Shown here: piece after piece, positions 25,100-33,624 of the stretch
Layout: every line of letters begins with the position of its first letter
How positions within the stretch are numbered: the first letter of the stretch is position 1
Origin: JAGVPT01 sp963827085
GTDB lineage: Bacteria > Bacteroidota > Ignavibacteria > UBA10030 > UBA8401
NCBI GenBank assembly: GCA_963827085.1
Contig: CAWGZY010000003.1
Coordinates: 1,116,001-1,180,000 of the forward strand
Length of the DNA stretch: 64,000 bases
Direction of reading: 5' to 3'
Made by a program: the position numbers and the translations under genes
Notes under the pieces: generated by a model
Seen by the model: only the letters and a program-made list of their open reading frames with translations
The model's database searches: none
Told to the model about the DNA's origin: nothing

Positions 25100-27469
25100 T
25101 CATTTGTGATCACTCCATTTCCAATTCCGGATTTCAGGCATGTCTTCACCGTGCTTGTCGATGTACTGCTTATGCTCGATGAGTTTATCCTGTACCATCT
25201 GCTTCAGATACGCTCCCTTGGCGCCCAACTGCGGCAGCCGATCGATGACATCTTGCACCAGATGAAAACGATCCAGATCATTCTGCACTCTTATGTCGAA
25301 GGCCGTCGTGATCGTTCCCTCCTCTTTATAGCCTCGGACATGGAGGTTGCGATTAGTCCGGCGATATGTCAATCGGTGGATGAGCCATGGATATCCATGG
25401 AAGCCAAAGATAATGTGTTTGTCTTTCGTGAAGAGCGAGTCATAATCCGTTTCACTCAAACCGTGTGGATGCTCACTTGCAGACTGCAGCTTCATCAGGT
25501 CCACCACGTTGACCACCCGGATTTTCAGATCGGGCAGGTTTTTGCGAAGGATGGACACAGCAGCCAGGATTTCGAGCGTAGGGGTATCGCCGCAACAAGC
25601 CATCACGACGTCCGGCTCGGCCCCTTGGTCATTGCTGGCCCATTGCCAGATACCAATTCCTTCCGTGCAATGAACAACCGCAGCATCCATGGTCAACCAC
25701 TGTGGAAGAGGATGTTTTCCTGCAACCACCACATTCACGTAATGCCGGGTCCGCAAGCAATGATCAAAAACCGACAACAGGCAATTTGCGTCGGGGGGAA
25801 GATAAACGCGCACGATATCGGCTTTCTTGTTGACAACATGGTCGAGGAAGCCGGGATCCTGATGTGTGAAGCCGTTGTGATCCTGCTGCCAGACATGAGA
25901 TGCGAGCAGATAGTTCAGCGATGCAATCTTCCGCCGCCAGGGGAGTTCCAACGTTACTTTCAGCCACTTGGCATGCTGACTGAACATCGAGTCGACAATA
26001 CGAATAAACGCTTCATAACTATTGAATAACCCGTGACGCCCGGTCAACAGATATCCTTCCAACCAACCCTCGCACTGATGCTCGCTGAGCATCGAGTCGA
26101 GAACGCGTCCGGCGGGGGCGAGAAATTCATCATTCTTCCGAACCTGTGCATCCCACTGACGGTTGGTGACTTCAAAGACTGCGCCCAAAAGATTGGAGAG
26201 CGTTTCATCGGGACCGAAAATGCGGTAGTTGCGCTGATCCTGATTTAGCTTCGCCACGTCGCGTAAGAATTTTCCGAGCACAAGCGTATCCTGGCCTTCG
26301 ACGGCGCCGGGCGCAGGCACGTTTACCGCATGGACGTGAAAGTCCGGCATTCGAAGATCGCGAAGCAACGTTCCGCCGTTGGTGTGTGGATTGGCTCCCA
26401 TCCGCCGATCCCCTTTCGGCGCAAGCTCGGCCAATTCCGGCATTAGCCGGCCACCCTTATCGAACAACTCCTCCGCTTTGTAACTTTTCATCCAGCTTTC
26501 AAGCTGCTTGAGATGATCGGGATGATCGGAATCGACAAGCAACGGCACCTGGTGAGATCGCGATGTCCCCTCCACCTGCAAACCATCGACCACTTTCGGT
26601 CCGGTCCAGCCCTTGGGCGATTTCAGCACGATCATAGGCCAGCGCGGCCGAGTGGTGTCGTTTTTGTTCCGTGCATTGCTTTGGATTTGCCGGATGCTCT
26701 CGATGGCCTCTTCCAAAACCCCGGCCATACGTTGATGCATCTCTTCCGGCTGATCACCTTCCACAAAGTACGGCATCCACCCGCAGCCCCGCAGAAATTG
26801 TTCCAATTCTTCATGCTCGATTCGCGCCAGGACGGTCGGGTTATTAATCTTGTAACCATTAAGGTGCAGGATCGGCAGCACGGCTCCGTCGGTAATTGGG
26901 CTGAGAAATTTGTTGGATTGCCATGCCGTAGCTAACGGACCTGTTTCAGCTTCGCCGTCGCCGATAACGCAGGCGACGATCAGATCGGGATTGTCGAACG
27001 CAGCCCCGAAGGCGTGGCTGAGCGAGTACCCCAACTCACCCCCTTCATGAATCGATCCCGGCGTTGTCGGCGCAACATGGCTGGAAATCCCGCCGGGGAA
27101 GGAGAACTGCATGAACAACTTTTTCATTCCGGCCTCGTCCTGGCTGATGTTCGGATAAATTTCACTGTAGGAACCTTCGAGATATGTATTTCCCACTAAT
27201 GCCGGTCCGCCATGACCGGGTCCGGCGATGTAGAACATATCCAGGTCATACTTCTTGATGACCCGGTTCAAATGCACATAGATAAAGTTCTGCCCCGGCG
27301 TCGTACCCCAGTGCCCAACCACCAGCGGCTTCACATGCGCTAGTTTCAGCGGCTGCTTCAGCAGCGGATTGTCGTAGAGATAAATCTGACCGACCGACAA
27401 ATAGTTCGCGGCACGCCAATAGGCATCTATCTTGCGGAGCAATTCCGGGGAGAGAGTTTTTGTCTTCAT
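25100..27469 (-). CDS. xfp: Phosphoketolase (xylulose-5-P/fructose-6-P)
   Basis: The 789-residue thiamine-diphosphate enzyme starts with the typical YWRAANYLSVGQIYL. It has HWGTTPGQNFIYVHLNR, GHGGPALVGNTYLEGSYSE and the TPP-binding GDGEAETGPLATAW. Later come VLKSPKGWTGPK, WRRKIASLNYLLASHVW and a C-terminal HGYPWLIHRLTYRR. It splits xylulose-5-P or fructose-6-P with phosphate into acetyl-P plus a triose or tetrose. Fifteen bases upstream ends ackA, whose product can turn the acetyl-P into ATP and acetate. Substrate preference cannot be read from sequence. Confidence 0.95.
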   Translation of the reverse strand: MKTKTLSPELLRKIDAYWRAANYLSVGQIYLYDNPLLKQPLKLAHVKPLVVGHWGTTPGQNFIYVHLNRVIKKYDLDMFYIAGPGHGGPALVGNTYLEGSYSEIYPNISQDEAGMKKLFMQFSFPGGISSHVAPTTPGSIHEGGELGYSLSHAFGAAFDNPDLIVACVIGDGEAETGPLATAWQSNKFLSPITDGAVLPILHLNGYKINNPTVLARIEHEELEQFLRGCGWMPYFVEGDQPEEMHQRMAGVLEEAIESIRQIQSNARNKNDTTRPRWPMIVLKSPKGWTGPKVVDGLQVEGTSRSHQVPLLVDSDHPDHLKQLESWMKSYKAEELFDKGGRLMPELAELAPKGDRRMGANPHTNGGTLLRDLRMPDFHVHAVNVPAPGAVEGQDTLVLGKFLRDVAKLNQDQRNYRIFGPDETLSNLLGAVFEVTNRQWDAQVRKNDEFLAPAGRVLDSMLSEHQCEGWLEGYLLTGRHGLFNSYEAFIRIVDSMFSQHAKWLKVTLELPWRRKIASLNYLLASHVWQQDHNGFTHQDPGFLDHVVNKKADIVRVYLPPDANCLLSVFDHCLRTRHYVNVVVAGKHPLPQWLTMDAAVVHCTEGIGIWQWASNDQGAEPDVVMACCGDTPTLEILAAVSILRKNLPDLKIRVVNVVDLMKLQSASEHPHGLSETDYDSLFTKDKHIIFGFHGYPWLIHRLTYRRTNRNLHVRGYKEEGTITTAFDIRVQNDLDRFHLVQDVIDRLPQLGAKGAYLKQMVQDKLIEHKQYIDKHGEDMPEIRNWKWSDHK

Positions 27470-27484
27470 GATATAATTATCCTT

Positions 27485-28675
27485 CTATATAAGTCTAAGT
27501 ATGCGGCACACCGAGCGAGCGATCATCTGTTCTTCGTCCGTGCGAATAACGCGAACCGCGACCCGGCTGTCATCCGTGGAAATCATGTCCGCCGTTTCCG
27601 CATTGCGCGTTTCATTCAATTCAACACCGAGGAAACTCAGTCCTTCACAGATACGTGCACGGACGAGCGGCGCATTTTCGCCGATGCCTCCTGCAAAGAC
27701 GAGCGTATCCAATCCGTCCAACGCTGCCGCGAATGCACCAATCCACTTTTTTACCTGGTAGCAAAACAATGCCACCGCTTCAGCCGCCCGAACGTCTTCG
27801 GTTTCCCGTGCAAGCAAATCCTGCATGTCGGAACTGATTCCAGAAATACCGAGGAGGCCGGAATCGTGATTGATTAAATTATTGAATTGTTTGGGCGATA
27901 GATTCTCTGACTTCATCAAGTACCATGCGACGCCCGGATCGAGATCGCCGGGCCTGGTGCCCATTGTCAGCCCGCCGGCAGGCGTGAAACCCATGCTTGT
28001 GTCAATGCTCTTCTCTTCGCGAACGGCAGCCAGGCTCGCTCCATTTCCGAGGTGAGCCAGTATCACCCGCCCCTGAGCAGCTTTCTTGCCGGCAACACGA
28101 GCGAGTTCTTCGATGAGATACCCGTACGACAAACCGTGGAAGCCGTATCGCCGGATTCCCGCAGCATCGAAGCGGCGGGGAATCGGAAGCAGCTTAGCCA
28201 CGCGGGGCATCGTGCAATGAAACGCCGTGTCAAAACATGCAACCTGGGGAAGTTTCGGATAACGCTGGCGAAACGCTTCTATCAATTCAATCTCCGCCGG
28301 TAAATGATCCATATCGTACGGGCTGATACGTTGCAGTTCATCCAGCAATTCCTGTCTGATATATTCAGGTTGAGTATGTTCCATGCCATGAACGACGCGA
28401 TGCCCTATTGCCTTCACAGAAGAAAAACTATTTTGCTGTTCAAGCCAATCGACAAGAATTCCTGTCGCTGACGTATGGTCGGAGGCTTCCACCATAACAC
28501 TGCTTTTTTTAGTTCCATTCTCGCTGCTGAACGTCATCGTCGAATTGTTCAGTCCTATTCTGTCTATCTTTCCATGAAGCAGACGCAACGGAGGTTCGCC
28601 AATCTTAAACAGCGCAAACTTGATGCTCGATGAGCCGCCGTTGATCGTCAGGATGAGCTGGTCACCGGGCTTCAA
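27485..28675 (-). CDS. ackA: Acetate kinase
   Basis: The 396-residue ASKHA-fold kinase has LTINGGSSSIKFALF at the N-terminus, HRVVHG, VACFDTAFH, RRYGFHGLSYGYL, the HLGNGASLAAVR loop and DTSMGFTPAGGLTMGTRPGDLDPG with catalytic residues. It makes ATP from acetyl-phosphate. The start is TTG at 28675, preceded by GGGGGAG, and overlaps the HAD gene stop by 14 bases. It lies directly before xfp, which supplies acetyl-phosphate. All catalytic motifs are intact. Confidence 0.95.
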   Translation of the reverse strand: MKPGDQLILTINGGSSSIKFALFKIGEPPLRLLHGKIDRIGLNNSTMTFSSENGTKKSSVMVEASDHTSATGILVDWLEQQNSFSSVKAIGHRVVHGMEHTQPEYIRQELLDELQRISPYDMDHLPAEIELIEAFRQRYPKLPQVACFDTAFHCTMPRVAKLLPIPRRFDAAGIRRYGFHGLSYGYLIEELARVAGKKAAQGRVILAHLGNGASLAAVREEKSIDTSMGFTPAGGLTMGTRPGDLDPGVAWYLMKSENLSPKQFNNLINHDSGLLGISGISSDMQDLLARETEDVRAAEAVALFCYQVKKWIGAFAAALDGLDTLVFAGGIGENAPLVRARICEGLSFLGVELNETRNAETADMISTDDSRVAVRVIRTDEEQMIARSVCRILRLI

Positions 28676-29309
28676 GGATCACTCCCCCATCGTTCCGCAA
28701 TCCGAGCGAAGACAGTTTTTCGCGCGTGGATTTGTAATCCGTGTGAAGGATGCTTCGAATCCCCAAACCCTCCGCGACGTGAACGAACATAGGTGTATTT
28801 TCGATATAGATTATTTCTCTGACAGGTACTTGAGCGATATCCAGCGCAAGCCGAAACATTTCCGGGTCAGGTTTGCGAACGTGGACGAAGGAGGACGAAA
28901 TAAAAAAATCTACAAGCCTCTGCAGCTTGAACTTCCGAATCCGATACATATTCAATTCGCGCCCTTCGTTGCTGACTGCGGCGATCTTCAGCCCGTGGCG
29001 GACTTTCAACTGAGCAATGAACTCAATCATTTCAGGAAACGGTTTCGATTGTGCCAACATGAAACGCCGAAACTGGTCGCGGGTGAATGATCGTTTTTGA
29101 TGGAAGACCACCAGGCCTAAATATTCTTCCAGCGTAACCTTCCCCTCCTCGTAGGTCTCGAAGACCAAATGATGCCGATCGTTCAACTCGGCCAACTCCA
29201 GATTGAAATTGATCGCCGCCCGTTTGCGAGCATGATGATCCCACCCGTCGCTGAGCAAGACGTCGCCGATATCGAGAAACAACGTCGAAATCCCTGTCGA
29301 GTGTTTCAT
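28662..29309 (-). CDS. HAD-family hydrolase, YihX-like
   Basis: The 215-residue protein has motif I in TLFLDIGDVLLSDG (nucleophile Asp, then DxG as in YihX-type sugar phosphatases), motif II in AVSNEG, a Lys in VRKPDPEMF, and motif IV written IYIENTP. The usual motif IV is DD or ExxxD; here Glu-Asn replaces Asp-Asp. YihX-type enzymes dephosphorylate glucose-1-phosphate, which would fit the glycogen phosphorylase neighbours, but the substrate is a guess. RBS GGAGACGATA precedes the ATG. It overlaps ackA by 14 bases. Confidence 0.8.
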   Translation of the reverse strand: MKHSTGISTLFLDIGDVLLSDGWDHHARKRAAINFNLELAELNDRHHLVFETYEEGKVTLEEYLGLVVFHQKRSFTRDQFRRFMLAQSKPFPEMIEFIAQLKVRHGLKIAAVSNEGRELNMYRIRKFKLQRLVDFFISSSFVHVRKPDPEMFRLALDIAQVPVREIIYIENTPMFVHVAEGLGIRSILHTDYKSTREKLSSLGLRNDGGVILEAR

Positions 29310-29328
29310 TATCGTCTCCGCGTTTCTG

Positions 29329-30459
29329 TTACCATACCGGCTGAGTTCCCAATTCCTGAATCGTTCGCAGGAAAGTTATGACATCTTCCCGGCTTAACAT
29401 GCCGATGACGTGTTGATCCCTCGTAACGGGCAGCTGGTTCACTCCATCGCGGTCCATCTCTTGCAGCGCTGCCGAGATTTCGGCATCAGGATCGATACGT
29501 TTTAACTCTTCCAACGGAAGCATGATCTGAGCTGCACTCGTCCTCACCCATTCGGTACGCGGCACTCCTTTGATCCGGTGTAACGTTACCAACCCTATGG
29601 TATCCTCTCCGCGCCTGACGAGATAACAGCGTTGCCCGCTGTTGAGGATATGGTCGTCAACTAACTCTTGTAATGTCAAATCTGCGGAAACTATCGGGCA
29701 ATGTGTGCTCATGGCCTGTGAAACTTTATGTCCTGCCAGCAAACCCTGAAACATCACCTGCTGCACTTGCGCGGAAGCAGCGTTGTCGAGGAACCATCCG
29801 ATAAACGCGATCCAGACCCCTCCGCCGAAGTTGCCTGTGAACATCTGCCAAATGCCGATAAAAATAAGCAGGAAAGCAAAAAACCGTCCTACGTTCGCAG
29901 CGATGAAAGTCGCCCGGCGCATGTTCCCTGTTATCGCCCACACGATGGCACGGAACACGCGTCCCCCGTCGAGCGGGTATCCGGGAATCAAGTTGAACAG
30001 TACTAAAGCTATGTTGATGTAGGCCAGGTACTTTGCCAGACCTAAGAGGGGTTCTATTCCGGCGACGAGAGGCTGCACCGCGTAAAAGAAGATCGCGAGC
30101 GCCACGCTTACGAGTGGACCCGCGATCGCAATGAGAAATTCGGCGATCGCGCTGGGTGATTCCGCACCAATTTGCGCAACGCCTCCGAAGAGGAAAAGTG
30201 TTATGCTGCGAACTGGAATTTTGTATTTTAGCGCAACGACAGAGTGCCCTAGTTCATGAAGCAGCACGCTCACAAAAAGCATGATGGCCGTCGCCGCACC
30301 CATGAACCAGTACAAAAAGTGAGACCAGTTCTTGAATTCGGCTGGATAGTAGCTACCCGCCAGCATCCAGGTGAGGAGTGCGAAAATCACAAACCACGAG
30401 TAATCCAAACCAATTTGAATTCCAAGAATCCTGCCGAGAGGGATGTTGTGTCGGGTCAT
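29329..30459 (-). CDS. Site-2 protease-like M50 metalloprotease with two CBS domains
   Basis: The 376-residue protein has several membrane helices, the zinc motif HELGH at residues 68-72, and a second metal motif NLIPGYPLDGGR near residue 155. A C-terminal pair of CBS domains follows (about 245-370; for example INQLPVTRDQHVIGMLSRED-like segments). Such intramembrane proteases of the SpoIVFB/Rip class cleave membrane substrates, and CBS pairs usually bind adenine nucleotides. I begin at MTRHNIPLGR (30459), matching family N-termini; longer frames upstream lack a good site. It lies between glgP and the HAD gene. Confidence 0.9.
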   Translation of the reverse strand: MTRHNIPLGRILGIQIGLDYSWFVIFALLTWMLAGSYYPAEFKNWSHFLYWFMGAATAIMLFVSVLLHELGHSVVALKYKIPVRSITLFLFGGVAQIGAESPSAIAEFLIAIAGPLVSVALAIFFYAVQPLVAGIEPLLGLAKYLAYINIALVLFNLIPGYPLDGGRVFRAIVWAITGNMRRATFIAANVGRFFAFLLIFIGIWQMFTGNFGGGVWIAFIGWFLDNAASAQVQQVMFQGLLAGHKVSQAMSTHCPIVSADLTLQELVDDHILNSGQRCYLVRRGEDTIGLVTLHRIKGVPRTEWVRTSAAQIMLPLEELKRIDPDAEISAALQEMDRDGVNQLPVTRDQHVIGMLSREDVITFLRTIQELGTQPVW

Positions 30460-30565
30460 GAGCGCTCTTCTCGTTGATAATTCATAGATGCCAACCTTAT
30501 TTTTGATATTGATTTTCCTTTCCTGACCTTGCTTGCCAATGCCCGATCCTCCATCCAAAATTTTA

Positions 30566-33112
30566 TCACCGCTGCCACCGGATTCGAGCGTCTTCCAATG
30601 GGACCGCAACGCCATCGCAGTACGGTATTACTCGCGCCGTGTAGTCCGCCGGCGGCCGAGCCGAAGGCACAGCCGCGCTGTAAACGTAACTGCCCGGTGC
30701 CGCATCCAGTTCGCGAACGCGCTGCATCTCTTGCCGTACCGGAGCGCTGCCGTTGATTCCATCGGCGTACAACTCAACTCTGATTGCGTCCGGGTCCATA
30801 CCGTTCAAAGAAATTTCAATATTAAAAATGTGCCGCTCTGAGTCGGTTGCAACTTTGACTTGATCGAAGTGCATCTCAGGCCAGCGCTGATTTATACTTT
30901 GCTGCCATTCGATGATTTTCTTCCCTGCCGCGCCCTTGTTTGCACTGCGCTTTTTGTAGGCAAGTGCAGCCGGAAGATAGTGTTGCTCAGTATATTCGCG
31001 CACTGTGCGATTAGCGGAGAAGCGCGGCGCCAAACGCGCCATGCTTTCGCGCATCCGGTTGACCCATGCGATAGGAACGCCGCTCTTGTCTCGGGCATAA
31101 AATTCGGGGATAACTTTCTGTTCGAGAATGGAGTAGAGCGCGTCTGCTTCGACGGCGTCCCAAGCGGGATCGTCGCCATGTTCCTTGCCGTCGCCAAGTG
31201 CCCACCCCACTTCTGGCGTGTAGGCTTCCGCCCACCAGCCATCCAACTCCGAGAGATTGATGCCGCCGTTGACAAGGACCTTCATGCCGCTCGTTCCACA
31301 CGCCTCCCATGGCCGCCGGGGCGTATTGATCCAAACATCTACCCCCTGCACAAGGTACTCGCTTAAGAGCATGTCGTAGTCGCTGAGAAAGATCACATGG
31401 CGGCGGGCATCCGATCGCCGAATAAAGTGTATCCATTCCTGAATGAGGGCTTGTCCGGTAGAATCCGCCGGGTGGGCTTTGCCGGCAAGAATGAGTTGAA
31501 CCGGGTGTTGAGGATTAGTCAAGAGTCGCAGCAATCGCTCCGGATCATGCAGCAATATGTTGGGCCGTTTGTAGGCAGCAAAGCGGCGCGCAAAGCCTAA
31601 GGTCAATGCGTTTGGATCGAACAGATGTTTCACTTCGTCAACTTTTTCGGGCGACGCTCCTGAGGCAACCAGTTGTCTTGTTAATCTCTCGCGCACGTAT
31701 TTCACAAAAAATTCGCTGGCGTCTGTACGAAATTGCCACAGCCTTGCATTGGAGAGACTTCGAATGTTATGCTCCATGTTTTCTGTCATCCCCAGCCACC
31801 GGTTTTTTCCGCAAGCTTCTGTCCAAAGATCGTCCGCTGACGGAGAGTCCCACGTCGGCATGTGAACTCCGTTCGTCACATGTCCCACAGGCACTTCGTT
31901 CATCGGCCACTGAGGAAAAAGAGGCTGAAAAAGATGCCGGCTGACTTCACCATGCAATCGACTCACGCCATTCACAGCCCCGCTCCCCCGGATTGCCAGG
32001 TAGGCCATGTTAAAACTTTCCGAGGAGTCGTTTGGATTTTGTCGGCCGAGGGCCAGCAGATCGTGGGTTGCAATACCGAGTTTCTGCTTGGCATAAGCGC
32101 CGAGGTACTGTTCGATGAGCGAGGGAGCAAAACGATCAAAGCCGGCGGCAACAGCCGTATGTGTAGTAAAGAGATTCCCCGCTCGAGTAGCAGCCAGTGC
32201 AGCTTCAAATGGCTGGCTCGTATCTTCCATGAAATTTCTTGCGCGTTCCAGCACAGCGAAGGCAGCGTGCCCTTCGTTCAGGTGGCATACTTCCGGCTGA
32301 AGGCCGAGCGCACGGAGCAGACGCCATCCGCCGATTCCAAGCACCATTTCTTGTTTCAGCCGCAGTTCCGGCCCGCCCCCATACAGTTCGCTTGTGATGC
32401 TTCGATGAATGGGGGAATTTGCGGCGTCGTTGCTGTCCAGCAAGTAGAGCTTAACTCTGCCGACCTGTACCTGCCATGCGCGCAGCCAAACCGAGCCTCC
32501 GGGTACCATGATCTCCAGCCGCAGCCACTCGCCGTTCTTTTGGCGCATCGGCGTGATCGGAAGTTGTCCGGGATCGTTGTACGGGTAAAGGGCCTGTTGC
32601 AATCCCTCCCCGTCAATTACCTGTCGAAAATAACCTTGCTGATAAAGAAGCCCAACGCCAACTACCGGCACGCCTAAATCGCTCGCGGTTTTAAGTTGAT
32701 CGCCGGCCACATTACCAAGCCCCCCCGAATAAATGGGGAGCGCTTCACTTAACATAAATTCCATGCTGAAGTACGCAATGCATGTCAAAGGAACCTGCGG
32801 ATAATTTTGTTGAAACCACGCGCGTGCTTTTGCTGTCTGCTTCTTGGACTTCACGAGGGCATCAATTTTCTTGCGGAAAGCCGGATCGGCCAGCACTTTC
32901 TTGATCTTCTCTCTGGAGACGGTCTGTAAAACATCCCAGGGATGATGAGTTAGTTCCCACAGTACCGGATCAAGCTGCCGCCATACCTCGTCGGTGGCGT
33001 GATTCCAAGACCATCGCATATCCAAAGCAAGCTCCGCCAGCGAATCGAAGCCTGCGATATCGGTAGGCAAAGAACTTTTGACCGGTCTGTTTATGGGTGT
33101 GTGAGTTTTCAT
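30566..33112 (-). CDS. glgP: Alpha-glucan (glycogen) phosphorylase
   Basis: The 848-residue GT35 enzyme of the short bacterial type has WSWNHATDEVWRQLDP near the start, YSGGLGNVAGDQLKTASDL, and NGVHMPTWDSP. It also has AGKAHPADSTGQALI and the pyridoxal-phosphate region EACGTSGMKVLVNGGINLSELDGWW. It releases glucose-1-phosphate from glycogen or maltodextrin with phosphate. The start at 33112 overlaps the stop of the HEAT gene (ATGA). With pgm two genes upstream, the pair converts stored glucan to glucose-6-phosphate. A C-terminal immunoglobulin-like domain (DUF3417-type arrangement) may be present. Confidence 0.93.
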   Translation of the reverse strand: MKTHTPINRPVKSSLPTDIAGFDSLAELALDMRWSWNHATDEVWRQLDPVLWELTHHPWDVLQTVSREKIKKVLADPAFRKKIDALVKSKKQTAKARAWFQQNYPQVPLTCIAYFSMEFMLSEALPIYSGGLGNVAGDQLKTASDLGVPVVGVGLLYQQGYFRQVIDGEGLQQALYPYNDPGQLPITPMRQKNGEWLRLEIMVPGGSVWLRAWQVQVGRVKLYLLDSNDAANSPIHRSITSELYGGGPELRLKQEMVLGIGGWRLLRALGLQPEVCHLNEGHAAFAVLERARNFMEDTSQPFEAALAATRAGNLFTTHTAVAAGFDRFAPSLIEQYLGAYAKQKLGIATHDLLALGRQNPNDSSESFNMAYLAIRGSGAVNGVSRLHGEVSRHLFQPLFPQWPMNEVPVGHVTNGVHMPTWDSPSADDLWTEACGKNRWLGMTENMEHNIRSLSNARLWQFRTDASEFFVKYVRERLTRQLVASGASPEKVDEVKHLFDPNALTLGFARRFAAYKRPNILLHDPERLLRLLTNPQHPVQLILAGKAHPADSTGQALIQEWIHFIRRSDARRHVIFLSDYDMLLSEYLVQGVDVWINTPRRPWEACGTSGMKVLVNGGINLSELDGWWAEAYTPEVGWALGDGKEHGDDPAWDAVEADALYSILEQKVIPEFYARDKSGVPIAWVNRMRESMARLAPRFSANRTVREYTEQHYLPAALAYKKRSANKGAAGKKIIEWQQSINQRWPEMHFDQVKVATDSERHIFNIEISLNGMDPDAIRVELYADGINGSAPVRQEMQRVRELDAAPGSYVYSAAVPSARPPADYTARVIPYCDGVAVPLEDARIRWQR

Positions 33113-33624
33113 GATTTTCTTTTCATCCTTTTGAGGATTGCATATGCAGCAACCGGCGTCGATTCCTGAACCGTGTTGGATTCTAAATCCTCCCTGAGAA
33201 CTGAGAGCAAATCGTTGAATCCATTTTCTTTCTGATTTCGCAGCACATGATGCGCTCCCTGGCGCAACAAAGGAGATTCCGATCCATCTTTGATCAACTG
33301 GCGCAATAGCAACGGCCACGCTCCCTTTTTGAATTGCCTCAACGCTTCTGCAGCCAGCCATGCCACGTCAGGGTCGCTGTCTTCGAGTGCGTTCACCAAG
33401 CGTGGAATTGCCCTTGTATCGCCAATAGCACCGAGAGCCTTGGCTGCTTCCCAGCGAACGTGATCCAACTTAGAATTCTGCAATGCCTGTGCGAGTGAAG
33501 GAACGGCGGGCTTACCCAAGGCCACCAGCGATTTCCTGGCTTTTTGGCGATTCGCGCCGTTCTCGCTTTTCAAGATGTCCATCAACAATTTTATATTTGT
33601 GACGCTCTGTTTTTCTTTAATCAT
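33109..33624 (-). CDS. HEAT-repeat protein, 171 aa
   Basis: The translation consists of HEAT/PBS-lyase-like helical repeats: ARKSLVALGKPAVPSLAQAL, RWEAAKALGAIGDTRAIPRLVNAL and AWLAAEALRQFKKGAWPLLLRQL. Such repeats form a curved protein-binding surface and are not catalytic. It is translationally coupled to pgm (ATGA overlap at its start, RBS AAGGAAGTGCC) and to glgP (ATGA at its end). That tight placement suggests a scaffold or regulator of glucan metabolism, but this is inferred from context only. Confidence 0.85.
   Translation of the reverse strand: MIKEKQSVTNIKLLMDILKSENGANRQKARKSLVALGKPAVPSLAQALQNSKLDHVRWEAAKALGAIGDTRAIPRLVNALEDSDPDVAWLAAEALRQFKKGAWPLLLRQLIKDGSESPLLRQGAHHVLRNQKENGFNDLLSVLREDLESNTVQESTPVAAYAILKRMKRKS

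Noticed and set aside
24665..26029. Long open frame on the plus strand, 454 codons
   Set aside because: It is the reverse of the xfp C-terminal half and the small genes after it; xfp matches its family fully, and the plus-strand translation shows no motif.
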